A stretch of DNA of 14,596 nt from an uncultured Desulfobulbaceae bacterium (GTDB lineage Bacteria; Desulfobacterota; Desulfobulbia; Desulfobulbales; BM004), in assembly GCA_947258675.1 (NCBI GenBank), contig CAMYJP010000088.1, positions 1-14,596 on the forward strand, given 5' to 3'. This document shows, piece by piece, positions 5,079-12,972 of this stretch. The position numbers and the translations under genes are program-made. Within the stretch, counting starts at the first letter, position 1. Each line of letters opens with the position of its first letter. A model generated the notes under the pieces. That model made no database searches and was not told the DNA's origin. It saw only the letters and a program-made list of their open reading frames with translations.

Positions 5079-6597
5079 GATCAAATCTCCTATATTGAAT
5101 AGCCTCGGCAACATGTCCTGCTCTGAGTTCATCTATTGCTGCGAGATCTGCTATCGTGCGGGCCAACTTAAGAATACGATGGTATGAACGGGCTGAAAGA
5201 CCCAGCCTGTCGACAGCCTCTTCAAGTAGTTCCTTTGAGGGCTTATCCAGTTTACAAAATTTTTTCAGTTCATTTGGCCCCATCTGGCCATTGCAGTAAA
5301 CTCCATTTCGCTTCAAGTATCTATCCTTCTGAATATTTCTTGCACTGTTAACCCTGCCCTTAATTTCGTTGGAAGATTCCCCACATCTTTCATCTGTCAT
5401 TTCTTTAAATTTTACAGATGGCACGTCAAGATGGAGATCAATCCTGTCCAAAAGCGGGCCAGATAGTCTGTTTTCATAACGTCTTATCTGTAGTGGTGAG
5501 CAAGTACAGTTATGTTTCAGATCTCCAAAATATCCGCAAGGGCATGGATTCAATGCAGCTATAAGAACAAATCTTGCCGGAAATGATAAAGAATGGGCAG
5601 CCCGGGAGATTGTTACCGCGCCATCTTCCAGTGGTTGACGTAACACCTCAAGAACATTCTTTTTAAATTCAGGAGACTCATCGAGGAAAAGGACTCCGTT
5701 ATGAGCAAGAGAGACTTCACCAGGTCTGGGCATTTGACCACCGCCGATCAGACCTGCATCTGATATAGTATGATGCGGTGCCCTGAATGGCCTGGTTGCA
5801 AGCAGCGGTTTGTTCTTTGGCAGTAAACCCATAACGCTGTAAATTTTGGTAGTTTCAAGTGCTTCCTCAAAAGTAAGATCTGGCAGTATAGTGGGTATTC
5901 GGCGCGCCAACATCGTCTTCCCAGAACCTGGCGGACCTTTCATGAGCACATTGTGCCCCCCTGCGGCGGCAATTTCCAAAGCTCTTTTTACATGTTCCTG
6001 TCCTTTGACTTCGTTGAAATCATTTTGATAATGAGTTTCTTTTTGAAAAATAGCTTTTACATCAATATCTGTCGAGGTCAATTCCGACTTGCCTGCAAGT
6101 ATTTCAACGGCATGATGCAGCGCATCAATGCCTATTACATTAATTCCCGAAACTACCGCCGCCTCAGAGGCATTTACTGATGGCACCAGCACACCATCCA
6201 ATCCGGCTTTTTGAGCCGATAATGCAACGGGCAAAACACCTCTCGCAGACCGGGCTCCACCATCTAAAGAAAGCTCACCTACTACTGCATAACGGTCAAG
6301 AATCTCACTTTTAAAAACACCGGCAGCAGCAAGAATTCCGAGAGCCATAGGCAGATCATACCCCGCACCTTCTTTTTTCACATCAGCAGGCGCAAGGTTG
6401 ACAGTAATTTTACGATTAGGAAACTCATAACCGCAATTCTTAATGGCCGCTTTCACCCTGTCTTTACTTTCACGAACTGCACCTTCAGGTAAACCCACGG
6501 TTGAAAATGATGGTAAACCATACGCTATATCCACTTCAACTTCGACCAGTAGTCCATCTACCCCAATAACCGCCCCACTCAGGACCTTTGCCAGCAT
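5068..6597 (-). CDS. comM: ComM/YifB family Mg-chelatase-like AAA+ ATPase
   Basis: Known: ComM is a hexameric AAA+ helicase that promotes branch migration and integration of DNA taken up by natural transformation; homologues are common also in bacteria not known to be competent. Seen: 509 residues, the normal length. An N-terminal Lon-protease-like/ChlI domain (residues about 1-190, GLPSFSTVGLPEGAVRESKD, AGYDLPMALGILAA) precedes the AAA+ core with Walker A GPPGSGKT (221-228) and Walker B GVLFLDE. A Cys-rich insert N350-PCPCGYFGD..CTC (Cys 352, 354, 364, 366) matches the family's likely zinc knuckle. The C-terminal Mg_chelatase_C helix bundle ends with GLSARSYHRILKLARTIADL. The start at 6597 (MLAKVLSGAVIG) has a GGGGGGAG site; a longer frame to 6645 adds 16 residues unlike the family. 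Second gene of the minus-strand cluster. Confidence 0.95.
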   Translation of the reverse strand: MLAKVLSGAVIGVDGLLVEVEVDIAYGLPSFSTVGLPEGAVRESKDRVKAAIKNCGYEFPNRKITVNLAPADVKKEGAGYDLPMALGILAAAGVFKSEILDRYAVVGELSLDGGARSARGVLPVALSAQKAGLDGVLVPSVNASEAAVVSGINVIGIDALHHAVEILAGKSELTSTDIDVKAIFQKETHYQNDFNEVKGQEHVKRALEIAAAGGHNVLMKGPPGSGKTMLARRIPTILPDLTFEEALETTKIYSVMGLLPKNKPLLATRPFRAPHHTISDAGLIGGGQMPRPGEVSLAHNGVLFLDESPEFKKNVLEVLRQPLEDGAVTISRAAHSLSFPARFVLIAALNPCPCGYFGDLKHNCTCSPLQIRRYENRLSGPLLDRIDLHLDVPSVKFKEMTDERCGESSNEIKGRVNSARNIQKDRYLKRNGVYCNGQMGPNELKKFCKLDKPSKELLEEAVDRLGLSARSYHRILKLARTIADLAAIDELRAGHVAEAIQYRRFDRPV

Positions 6598-6656
6598 TCT
6601 CCCCCCTATTCTTAGTATTGAATTGAATCCCCAAACCCCTTGCAATATAAATCTTT

Positions 6657-7403
6657 CTAGGGCTTATAACACCGTGCCATTTCTTCTGAATAATCTCCGC
6701 CAGCTTTTTTGTATACAAAAAAAGGTGGAAGTATTTTAACCTCCCCTCCTCCCTTTATTGCTTCAACAAGTACAAATTTAGCATCACTTCCTGGGTAACT
6801 GTATACAATCTGCTGTCTTTTTGGTTCCAACCCCCTGTTTTTCATCTCAGTGACAAGTGAAGCTGCCCTGGTTGAAGGATAAATCATTGTTACTTTTCCC
6901 CTGGTTCTTACAGCAAAAGCTGCGGCTCGCATTATTTCCGGCAATCCAGCCCCTATTTCATGCCGAGCTATAGCCTGTTCCGATGCCGGATTTACTTTAC
7001 CTGTACCAGTTTTCCTGTATGGGGGATTGCTGACGATCCAATCGTTAGACCCAGCCTGAATAAAGTTCTCTATTGAACAAAGATCTCCTTTTATAACATG
7101 GATCCTCCGACTGCTAATCCAATCTGTGCCATTGTTTATCTCAATATTCCTTTTTGCCAGAACAGCCAGTTCTGCTTGAAGTTCAAGGGAAGTTAGCTGT
7201 AATTCGGAATGGCGGTAGGCCAGTATGAGTGAAACTATTCCGCACCCTCCGCCGAGATCGAGGATCCTATCTGATTTTTTTGGAGATACGAAGTTGGCAA
7301 GAAGGACGGCATCAAGGGAAAATCGATAGCCATAACGATGCTGCAAACATTTCAATCTGCCATCAAATAATGTATCTTCTGTGAATAATCGGCTGGGTGA
7401 CAT
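6657..7403 (-). CDS. tRNA1(Val) (adenine(37)-N6)-methyltransferase-like protein
   Basis: Seen: 248 residues of a class I Rossmann methyltransferase. Motif I is DLGGGCGIVSL, which binds S-adenosylmethionine; SLELQAELAVLAKRNIEIN follows as motif II; the catalytic NPPY motif (SNPPYRKTGTGKVNP) marks an N6-adenine or glutamine N-methylase. The N-terminal TLFDGRLKCLQHRYGYRFSLDAVLLANFV closely follows the TrmN6/YfiC pattern (the Q-x-x-x-G-Y-R-F-S-x-D element). Known: TrmN6 methylates A37 of tRNA1(Val). Inferred: the same or a related RNA target, in the cytoplasm. The gene begins the minus-strand cluster, 59 bases before comM. The start ATG (7401-7403) has only a poor ribosome site. Other NPPY methylases such as PrmC or RlmF are less likely because of the N-terminal pattern. 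Confidence 0.88.
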   Translation of the reverse strand: MSPSRLFTEDTLFDGRLKCLQHRYGYRFSLDAVLLANFVSPKKSDRILDLGGGCGIVSLILAYRHSELQLTSLELQAELAVLAKRNIEINNGTDWISSRRIHVIKGDLCSIENFIQAGSNDWIVSNPPYRKTGTGKVNPASEQAIARHEIGAGLPEIMRAAAFAVRTRGKVTMIYPSTRAASLVTEMKNRGLEPKRQQIVYSYPGSDAKFVLVEAIKGGGEVKILPPFFVYKKAGGDYSEEMARCYKP

Positions 7404-7832
7404 TATCTAATATATACTCGCACATCAAATGTTTTTAGCCTATAAAATTTAAGACCAACAGGGCAAAAACAGTATATCTAATTGATTTAATGTTATTATG
7501 GAAAACCATTTAAAACCGCAGCTTTCTTCAATCAGAGTCAAACCATGGTTCAATGGGGCTCGTTTTCGCTTAAAAAATGGACATCAAAGTAAATATCATG
7601 TAAATATTTTTCATCAAAAAACCGAGTTTCGAAATGCGTATCTGAAAAATCTTATTCATTTGATTGGGTATTACCGATAAACAGAACCGGATTGAATAAT
7701 AAGCAAGAGTAAAAACAGGAATTTATTGAGACCCGTATTATAGCATATCGAGAATATATATATTTCTGAATAGGTAGTATACATTTAGAAATATTTCCTA
7801 TTAGCAGCGGTTGGAGCTTCCCGACATTTTCA
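7404..7832. other. 429-base AT-rich divergent intergenic region
   Basis: It separates the minus-strand methyltransferase cluster from the plus-strand DUF4390-kinase genes, so promoters for both must lie here. A 60-codon plus-strand frame at 7498-7680 has no ribosome site and no recognisable motif and is not called. An AT-only near-palindrome (about 7752-7768, AGAATATATATATTTCT) is present. No confident -35/-10 pair, terminator or RNA gene was seen. Confidence 0.5.
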
Positions 7833-8432
7833 ATGCGATTACAAATACTACCAAAAATATGCACTTCCAAGTGTAATATAGGCTTGAGCCTGCTGTTGCT
7901 GTTTTTTTGCCTTGAATACTCAAATCCCTGCAAAGCACATGCTCAACCTGCAACAATAGACGATTATTTTGTTATTAATTCAGATACTCACTTGTTGCTC
8001 TATCTTAAAACATTGAATTGTTTTACAAAAGAAATGGAAACCGGTATCCAAAATGGAATACCTGCAACATTCACTTACTTCGTGGATCTTTACCAAGTAA
8101 GAAAAAATTGGCCAGATAAAAAGTTGGTTTCGCATACTTTTCATCGTACCTTGGCCTACGACACGCTTAAAGAAGAATACAGTATCGCTTTTTCAGAGTC
8201 AGAAAAAAAAATCACTACCTCTCTATTGGCAGATGCAAAAGAATATATGTCTGAAATACATGATTTTAAAATAACAACAACTGACCGTTTATCTGAAGAA
8301 GGTTTATTTGTTCTCAAAGTAAAAGCAAAACTGGCACGCAAGACGCTGCCATTATATTTCCACTATCTGATTCCTTTCTCATCACTATGGGATTTTGAAA
8401 CAAGCTGGTATTCGCTGCAATTCAGATACTGA
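7833..8432 (+). CDS. DUF4390 family protein, exported
   Basis: Seen: 199 residues. An N-terminal hydrophobic segment (residues about 16-28, IGLSLLLLFFCLE) followed by NPCKAHAQPA reads as a signal peptide or anchor with cleavage near AHA-QP. The mature part (DDYFVINSDTHLLLYLKTLNCFTKEME, GIPATFTYFVDLYQVRKNW, YDTLKEEYSI, and a C-terminal SLWDFETSWYSLQFRY) matches my memory of the DUF4390 pattern, including the W-x-T-x-W-Y end. Known: DUF4390 genes often lie directly before NtrY-like kinases, as here (118 bases upstream). Inferred: an extracytoplasmic partner or sensor accessory of the kinase; no reaction is known. The start ATG has GGAG about 17 bases upstream, which is too far to be ideal. Confidence 0.8.
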   Translation: MRLQILPKICTSKCNIGLSLLLLFFCLEYSNPCKAHAQPATIDDYFVINSDTHLLLYLKTLNCFTKEMETGIQNGIPATFTYFVDLYQVRKNWPDKKLVSHTFHRTLAYDTLKEEYSIAFSESEKKITTSLLADAKEYMSEIHDFKITTTDRLSEEGLFVLKVKAKLARKTLPLYFHYLIPFSSLWDFETSWYSLQFRY

Positions 8433-8550
8433 TAAACAAAAGTTACATTGCAGACTATTTTTTTGCTAAAACAAATACACACTCAGTAAGTGAAATTTTC
8501 CAAAATAAAAAATTTCTCAAGCCGTCATTTTATCCGGAGTTCAAACAATA

Positions 8551-10770
8551 TTGATTATGACCAAGAAAGATGTAAATAAAGAAAAGCGTTTTCGGATCAT
8601 AATCTTAATTTGTCTTCTTCTTATACCTCTACTTACTTTCTTTGAAACCAAAGTTTTATTAATTGATGAAGTAAGCTTTCCTATCAGCGGTAATGTTCTG
8701 GTCTTTGTGCTTATTAACATCAACGTCTTGCTTCTTTTGTTAATGGTTTTCCTGGTTCTTAGAAGACTAGTTGAACTTGTATTTGAACGTCGTAAACAGA
8801 TTCTTGGCACAAAACTTCGAACAAAACTTGTAATATCTTTTGTTTCTCTCTCTCTTATACCAACCGCTCTCCTATTTTTTATAGCTTTACAATTTATTTC
8901 CACGAGTATGGACTACTGGTTCAACTCTACGGTAGATCAATCCCTCCAGGAATCTCTAAATATTGCGAAAAATATCTATCAAAAGGCTCGTGATCAGGTA
9001 AAAAATCAAGCTGAAAGCATAAGCATCCAGCTTTACTTTGGTAATTATGATGAATCGAAAACCAAAGATATTGACGCTTTTTTAAACAACACCCTAACAG
9101 CGCAAGGCCTCGAAAGTCTTGAACTTATTTCTGACCAAAGAAAATCCATTGTCAAGGTTGTCGGCAAGAATATAAAAAAAGAGTCTTTGCCTGAAATCCC
9201 AGCTGAACTTATTCGCATTGCTCTGGAGGATGATGATCATCAAATAACCATTCAGTCGATACCAGAGGGAGAACTTGTCCGAGGGGTTAAACAGATCTCG
9301 CTTGGTCCCCCGAACAATAGAAATACCCATCATCTGTTGATTACCTCTATGCTCATTACTAAAAACGAACTGAATCGTCTGGAAATCATTTCAAAAGGGC
9401 TAGAAGGGTATAGACAACTCATGCTTCTCAAAAATCCCATCAAAACAAGCCTATTGGTAATGCTTCTGATTGTTACTCTGCTCATAGTTTTCTGCGCTAT
9501 ATGGTTCGGTTTTTATGTTGCCCAGGGCCTTACCGGACCAATTGGTAAACTTGCTGATGCAACCAGACGGGTGGCAGATGGAGAACTCGACTTTGCTCTA
9601 GAAAAAGATGCAGATGATGAAATGGGACTGTTAGTGGATTCTTTTAATAAAATGACTCGAGATCTCCTGAACAGTAAACAAGAACTCGAACGTGCCTATT
9701 TAGCACTTAAAGACAGTAATATAGAACTTGACGAACGAAGACGGTATATAGAAATTATTCTTCAAAATGTGCCTGCAGGTGTAATTTCTTTTGATGAAAA
9801 TAAACAAATTACAACAATTAATCATTTTGCTGAAGAACTCCTCAAAATAGACAAAGAAAATTTTCTATATAAGGATTACAGGGAGACTTTAATCCCTTAT
9901 CACCTCCAAATACTGGAAAGTCTTCTTGATGAACTTTCTGAATCCGGTCAATCTTCGATTCAGCGGCCACTCCAGCTGACGGTAAGGAATGAAACATTTT
10001 CATTGCTGGTGAACTATACAAAATTGGAAGATGAACAGGAAAATCCTATTGGTGGAGTTCTCGTCTTTGATAACCTTACTCAGCTTGAGAAAGCCCAACG
10101 GGCAGCTGCCTGGAGAGAAGTTGCCAAAAGAATTGCCCATGAAGTAAAAAACCCTCTGACTCCTATACAGCTTTCTGCTCAGCGATTACGCAAAAGATAT
10201 CTGGATTTGCTTGGGAAACAAGGCGACGTTTTCGATTTATGCACCAACACAATCATTAACCAGGTTGATGAATTAAAAAGATTGGTAAGTGAATTTTCTG
10301 CTTTTGCCAGGATGCCCGCAGTACAGAAAACAATGAGCGACCTGGAAGACATGATCAATGAAGTTCTGGTATTATATATTGAGGCTCATAAGAACGTACA
10401 ATTCTTATTTTCAATACCCCAGGAAATTCCTATCTTTAATTTTGATCGAAAGCAGCTGAAACGTGTCATGATCAATCTACTGGATAATGCTGTGGCAGTG
10501 CTACCCGAGGGTGGTACAATCGAAATTGTCCTGAAATTAAACGAAGACAAAAACAGGGTCTTTATAGAAGTGAGTGATAATGGGCCTGGTGTTAGTGATA
10601 AAGACAAGTTTCATCTTTTTGAACCCTATTTTTCAACAAAAAAATCAGGCACCGGTTTAGGATTGACAATCGCAAGCACTATTACGGCCGATCATGATGG
10701 TTATATAAGAGTTATGGACAATGTACCCAACGGTGCTGTATTCATCATCGAATTACCCTTGCAGATATAA
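8551..10770 (+). CDS. NtrY-like membrane sensor histidine kinase
   Basis: Seen: 739 residues. Three hydrophobic helices near the N-terminus (about 10-32, 47-70, 92-116), an extracytoplasmic region (about 117-295), and a fourth helix (about 299-325) give the NtrY layout. Then come HAMP (about 325-380, LTGPIGKLADATRRVADGEL), a short coiled coil, PAS (about 398-510, IILQNVPAGVISFDENKQIT), HisKA with phospho-acceptor His530 in RIAHEVKNPLTP, and HATPase with DNAVAVL, DNGPGVSD, FEPYFSTKKSGTGLGL. All catalytic boxes are intact. Known: NtrY-type kinases phosphorylate NtrC/NtrX-type sigma-54 activators. Oddity: no response regulator gene follows; the next 344 bases are non-coding. The start is either TTG 8551 (CGGAG 12 bases before) or ATG 8557. 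It probably forms an operon with the DUF4390 gene upstream. Confidence 0.92.
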   Translation: MIMTKKDVNKEKRFRIIILICLLLIPLLTFFETKVLLIDEVSFPISGNVLVFVLININVLLLLLMVFLVLRRLVELVFERRKQILGTKLRTKLVISFVSLSLIPTALLFFIALQFISTSMDYWFNSTVDQSLQESLNIAKNIYQKARDQVKNQAESISIQLYFGNYDESKTKDIDAFLNNTLTAQGLESLELISDQRKSIVKVVGKNIKKESLPEIPAELIRIALEDDDHQITIQSIPEGELVRGVKQISLGPPNNRNTHHLLITSMLITKNELNRLEIISKGLEGYRQLMLLKNPIKTSLLVMLLIVTLLIVFCAIWFGFYVAQGLTGPIGKLADATRRVADGELDFALEKDADDEMGLLVDSFNKMTRDLLNSKQELERAYLALKDSNIELDERRRYIEIILQNVPAGVISFDENKQITTINHFAEELLKIDKENFLYKDYRETLIPYHLQILESLLDELSESGQSSIQRPLQLTVRNETFSLLVNYTKLEDEQENPIGGVLVFDNLTQLEKAQRAAAWREVAKRIAHEVKNPLTPIQLSAQRLRKRYLDLLGKQGDVFDLCTNTIINQVDELKRLVSEFSAFARMPAVQKTMSDLEDMINEVLVLYIEAHKNVQFLFSIPQEIPIFNFDRKQLKRVMINLLDNAVAVLPEGGTIEIVLKLNEDKNRVFIEVSDNGPGVSDKDKFHLFEPYFSTKKSGTGLGLTIASTITADHDGYIRVMDNVPNGAVFIIELPLQI

Positions 10771-11114
10771 TCAGCAATGTAAAAAGTTTTCACAGGTATC
10801 CTATATGTGCATTTAAGTCACTGGACAACAGAGCATAAATGCTTAGGATTTAATTACGAGACTGACTTAGATGGCGTGGAAAAGTATGAATTACTTCGTC
10901 GTATTAGCTACACGGAATGGGTTATCCTCCTCAGGAGGACATCCGCTTCAGAGACACGATTTATCTTCGCATATGATTTTACTTAGCCATCTAAAAATGT
11001 AACGACAGGCTTATTTCCAGGTTGCAACCTAAATTATTACTGAATAATTCAGATAAATTGTAGAACCTTCTTTTTCTAAAAGATAACCAATTATTAAACA
11101 CTTTATTATATATC
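10771..11114. other. 344-base non-coding spacer between the kinase and the ClpX-like gene
   Basis: No coding frame of note. It carries a 7-bp inverted repeat, GCATTTA (10809-10815) with TAAATGC (10836-10842), and the larger structured element at 10867-10994. The last 120 bases are AT-rich and should hold the promoter of the ClpX-like gene, but no good -35/-10 pair was recognised. A response regulator would be expected here by family habit and is absent. Confidence 0.5.
10867..10994. repeat. 9-bp inverted repeat bounding a multi-hairpin element
   Basis: TTAGATGGC (10867-10875) and GCCATCTAA (10986-10994) are exact reverse complements 110 bases apart. Between them, on the plus strand, CGUG (10875-10878) can pair with CACG (10911-10914) around an AAGUA/UACUU hairpin. 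GGGU-UA-UCCUCC (10919-10930) pairs with GGAGGA-C-AUCC (10934-10944) around a 3-nt loop, of which UCCUCC/GGAGGA is perfect. CGUG and the closing repeat compete for base 10875. It could be a structured RNA, a 5' leader element of the ClpX-like gene, or a small palindromic insertion. No direct repeats diagnostic of insertion were noticed. Confidence 0.4.
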
Positions 11115-12866
11115 ATGAGCGAAGACACGACACACGGGGTGCCAACCCAGAAAGACATTGAAAAAGATATAAGCGAATATCTTACAAAAAAATATGGCGA
11201 GCGGATCAAAATTATTGGAATTCATGCCCAAGCTGATTCCTCAAGGAAAAAGTCTGCGCTCGCTGAAAAAAAAATTCCCAATGAATATAATTTTGATCTC
11301 AAACCTGAAGAGCTATATGCCTATCTAGACGAATACGTGGTCCGGCAGGATGAAGCAAAGGCTGTTCTTTCTACCAAAATATGCACTCACTTCAATCGAA
11401 TCAAACATGCGTTAAAAAACCCGAAACAATCTCGGCAGGCTGTAGGCCAGATAAAAAGTAATGTGTTGCTTATCGGACCTACCGGAGTGGGTAAAACGTA
11501 CCTCGTAAAACTTATTGCACAGAAGTTAGGAGTTCCTTTTGTCAAAGGTGATGCTACAAAATTCAGCGAAACAGGCTATGTTGGTGCAGATGTAGATGAT
11601 CTTGTTCGTGATTTGGTCCGCGAAGCTGACGACGACATTGAACGTGCTCAGTATGGAATTATTTATGTCGATGAAATTGACAAAATCGCATCAAGTCCCA
11701 ATCGCATAGGACCAGATGTTTCCCGTTCCGGAGTCCAGAGAGCTCTTCTTAAACCTATGGAAGAAACCGAGATTGACTTAAAAGTGCCGCATGATCCAAT
11801 TTCACAAATGGAGGCAATCGAACAATACAGGTCAACCGGTAAACGAAAGCGAAAGATAATTAACACAAAAAATATCCTTTTCATCATGAGTGGGGCATTC
11901 AATGAACTGGAAGAGATAATTATCAAGAGAATTAAAACACAAGCTATAGGCTTTGAGAGTACTATTCATTCCAAAAGTGATGGTTTTCAATATCTCAAGC
12001 GAATAAAAGCGGAAGATCTTATTCAATATGGATTTGAATCAGAATTTATTGGCAGATTACCGGTTATTGCCTGTCTCGATCGACTTACAGTAAAAGATTT
12101 ATATGAAATTCTAGTTAATTTTAACTGTTCCGTAATTGTAGGTAAGAAATTAGACTTTCAGTCCTACAAAATTCATATACAATTTGAAGAGAAAGCTTTG
12201 CTGGAAATTGCCAAACGCGCAAACGAGGAGCAAACCGGTGCCAGAGGGCTTGTAAGTGTAATAGAAAAGACCTTACTTCCTTTTGAAAAAAAACTTCCAT
12301 CAACCGATATTCGATATCTTGCTGTTACTAAAAAACTGGTTCTCGATCCTGAAGATGAACTCAAAATACTTCTAAGTGACAATTCAAGAAAGAAATTACA
12401 TGAAAAACAATATGAACTTTTAGCCAGCAAAGAGAGAGAAAGGATTATTCAATTCCTGCAAGAAAACAAGAAAGATTTTTTCAAGTCTCACAAAATCAAC
12501 CTTACGAAAATGCGCGCAGAATTAATAGCTTTGCAGTGCCAGCAGAAAATTTCTGATATCGGCGAGACCCTTGAACTGTTTGTAGAACATATAATGCTGA
12601 TTAACCAATGCGCACGATCTATTTCTGAAAAATGTGAATTAGAAATTTCCTTCAGTGATGAAGCTGTTGATTGGATACTTGCAAAGCAGCCTTTTTCTGA
12701 AGAATCAATCAAATCATCTTGTCTAAACCTTTTGAAGACTTTTGAATATGGTTTTGGCCTTCTTAAGCAAAAAAAAGATATCAAAAACATTGTTATTCCA
12801 GTCAATGGCTTGCAATCACCAGAGAAGTATATTAACGAGTTAGTTTCAGATAGCTTTAAAGAATAA
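11115..12866 (+). CDS. Divergent ClpX-like AAA+ unfoldase with extra C-terminal region
   Basis: Seen: 583 residues against about 420 for ClpX. The first roughly 65 residues lack the C4 zinc-binding domain; similarity begins at LKPEELYAYLDEYVVRQDEAK. Walker A GPTGVGKT (121-128), pore-1 GYVGADVDDL, Walker B IIYVDEIDKI with D186-E187, the arginine finger in SEFIGRLPV and sensor-2 GARGL are intact. The RKH loop is replaced by KRKRK (243-247). IGF (278-280), the ClpP-docking tripeptide, is kept in a loop otherwise unlike ClpX. From about residue 420 there is a helical, probably coiled-coil extension, then a segment (about 510-583, CELEISFSDEAVDWIL and so on) that parallels the ClpX small domain (YKIHIQFEEKALLEIA) as a degenerate second copy. 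Inferred: an ATP-driven unfoldase, perhaps ClpP-linked, with altered substrate choice. No ribosome site precedes ATG 11115. hemB starts 106 bases after the stop. Confidence 0.85.
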   Translation: MSEDTTHGVPTQKDIEKDISEYLTKKYGERIKIIGIHAQADSSRKKSALAEKKIPNEYNFDLKPEELYAYLDEYVVRQDEAKAVLSTKICTHFNRIKHALKNPKQSRQAVGQIKSNVLLIGPTGVGKTYLVKLIAQKLGVPFVKGDATKFSETGYVGADVDDLVRDLVREADDDIERAQYGIIYVDEIDKIASSPNRIGPDVSRSGVQRALLKPMEETEIDLKVPHDPISQMEAIEQYRSTGKRKRKIINTKNILFIMSGAFNELEEIIIKRIKTQAIGFESTIHSKSDGFQYLKRIKAEDLIQYGFESEFIGRLPVIACLDRLTVKDLYEILVNFNCSVIVGKKLDFQSYKIHIQFEEKALLEIAKRANEEQTGARGLVSVIEKTLLPFEKKLPSTDIRYLAVTKKLVLDPEDELKILLSDNSRKKLHEKQYELLASKERERIIQFLQENKKDFFKSHKINLTKMRAELIALQCQQKISDIGETLELFVEHIMLINQCARSISEKCELEISFSDEAVDWILAKQPFSEESIKSSCLNLLKTFEYGFGLLKQKKDIKNIVIPVNGLQSPEKYINELVSDSFKE

Positions 12867-12904
12867 TCGTGATAGCAAAACATCATTTTATCCTGAATGC
12901 TTAT

Positions 12905-12927
12905 GCCTTCATTTACAACTGGAAGGC
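12905..12927 (+). other. Small hairpin between the ClpX-like gene and hemB
   Basis: GCCTTC (12905-12910) and GAAGGC (12922-12927) form a perfect 6-bp stem with an 11-nt loop. No T-run follows, so it is unlikely to stop transcription fully. It lies 29 bases before the hemB ribosome site and could mark partial uncoupling or mRNA processing. Confidence 0.3.
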
Positions 12928-12972
12928 TAGGAACACGAATTATCAATAATATATTTAAGGAGCAGCTAATAT

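Noticed and set aside
6598..6645. 16-residue N-terminal extension of ComM
   Set aside because: The extension does not resemble the family, and the ATG at 6597 has a GGGGGGAG site and the standard MLAKVLSGAVIG start.
7498..7680. 60-codon plus-strand frame
   Set aside because: No ribosome site, no recognisable domain, composition like the surrounding AT-rich spacer.
7652..7933. 93-codon minus-strand frame
   Set aside because: It overlaps the start of the DUF4390 gene on the other strand and has no ribosome site or motif.
8541..8903. 120-codon minus-strand frame
   Set aside because: Shadow of the kinase membrane-helix region; its Arg/Ser/Thr-rich composition is what a reversed hydrophobic stretch produces.
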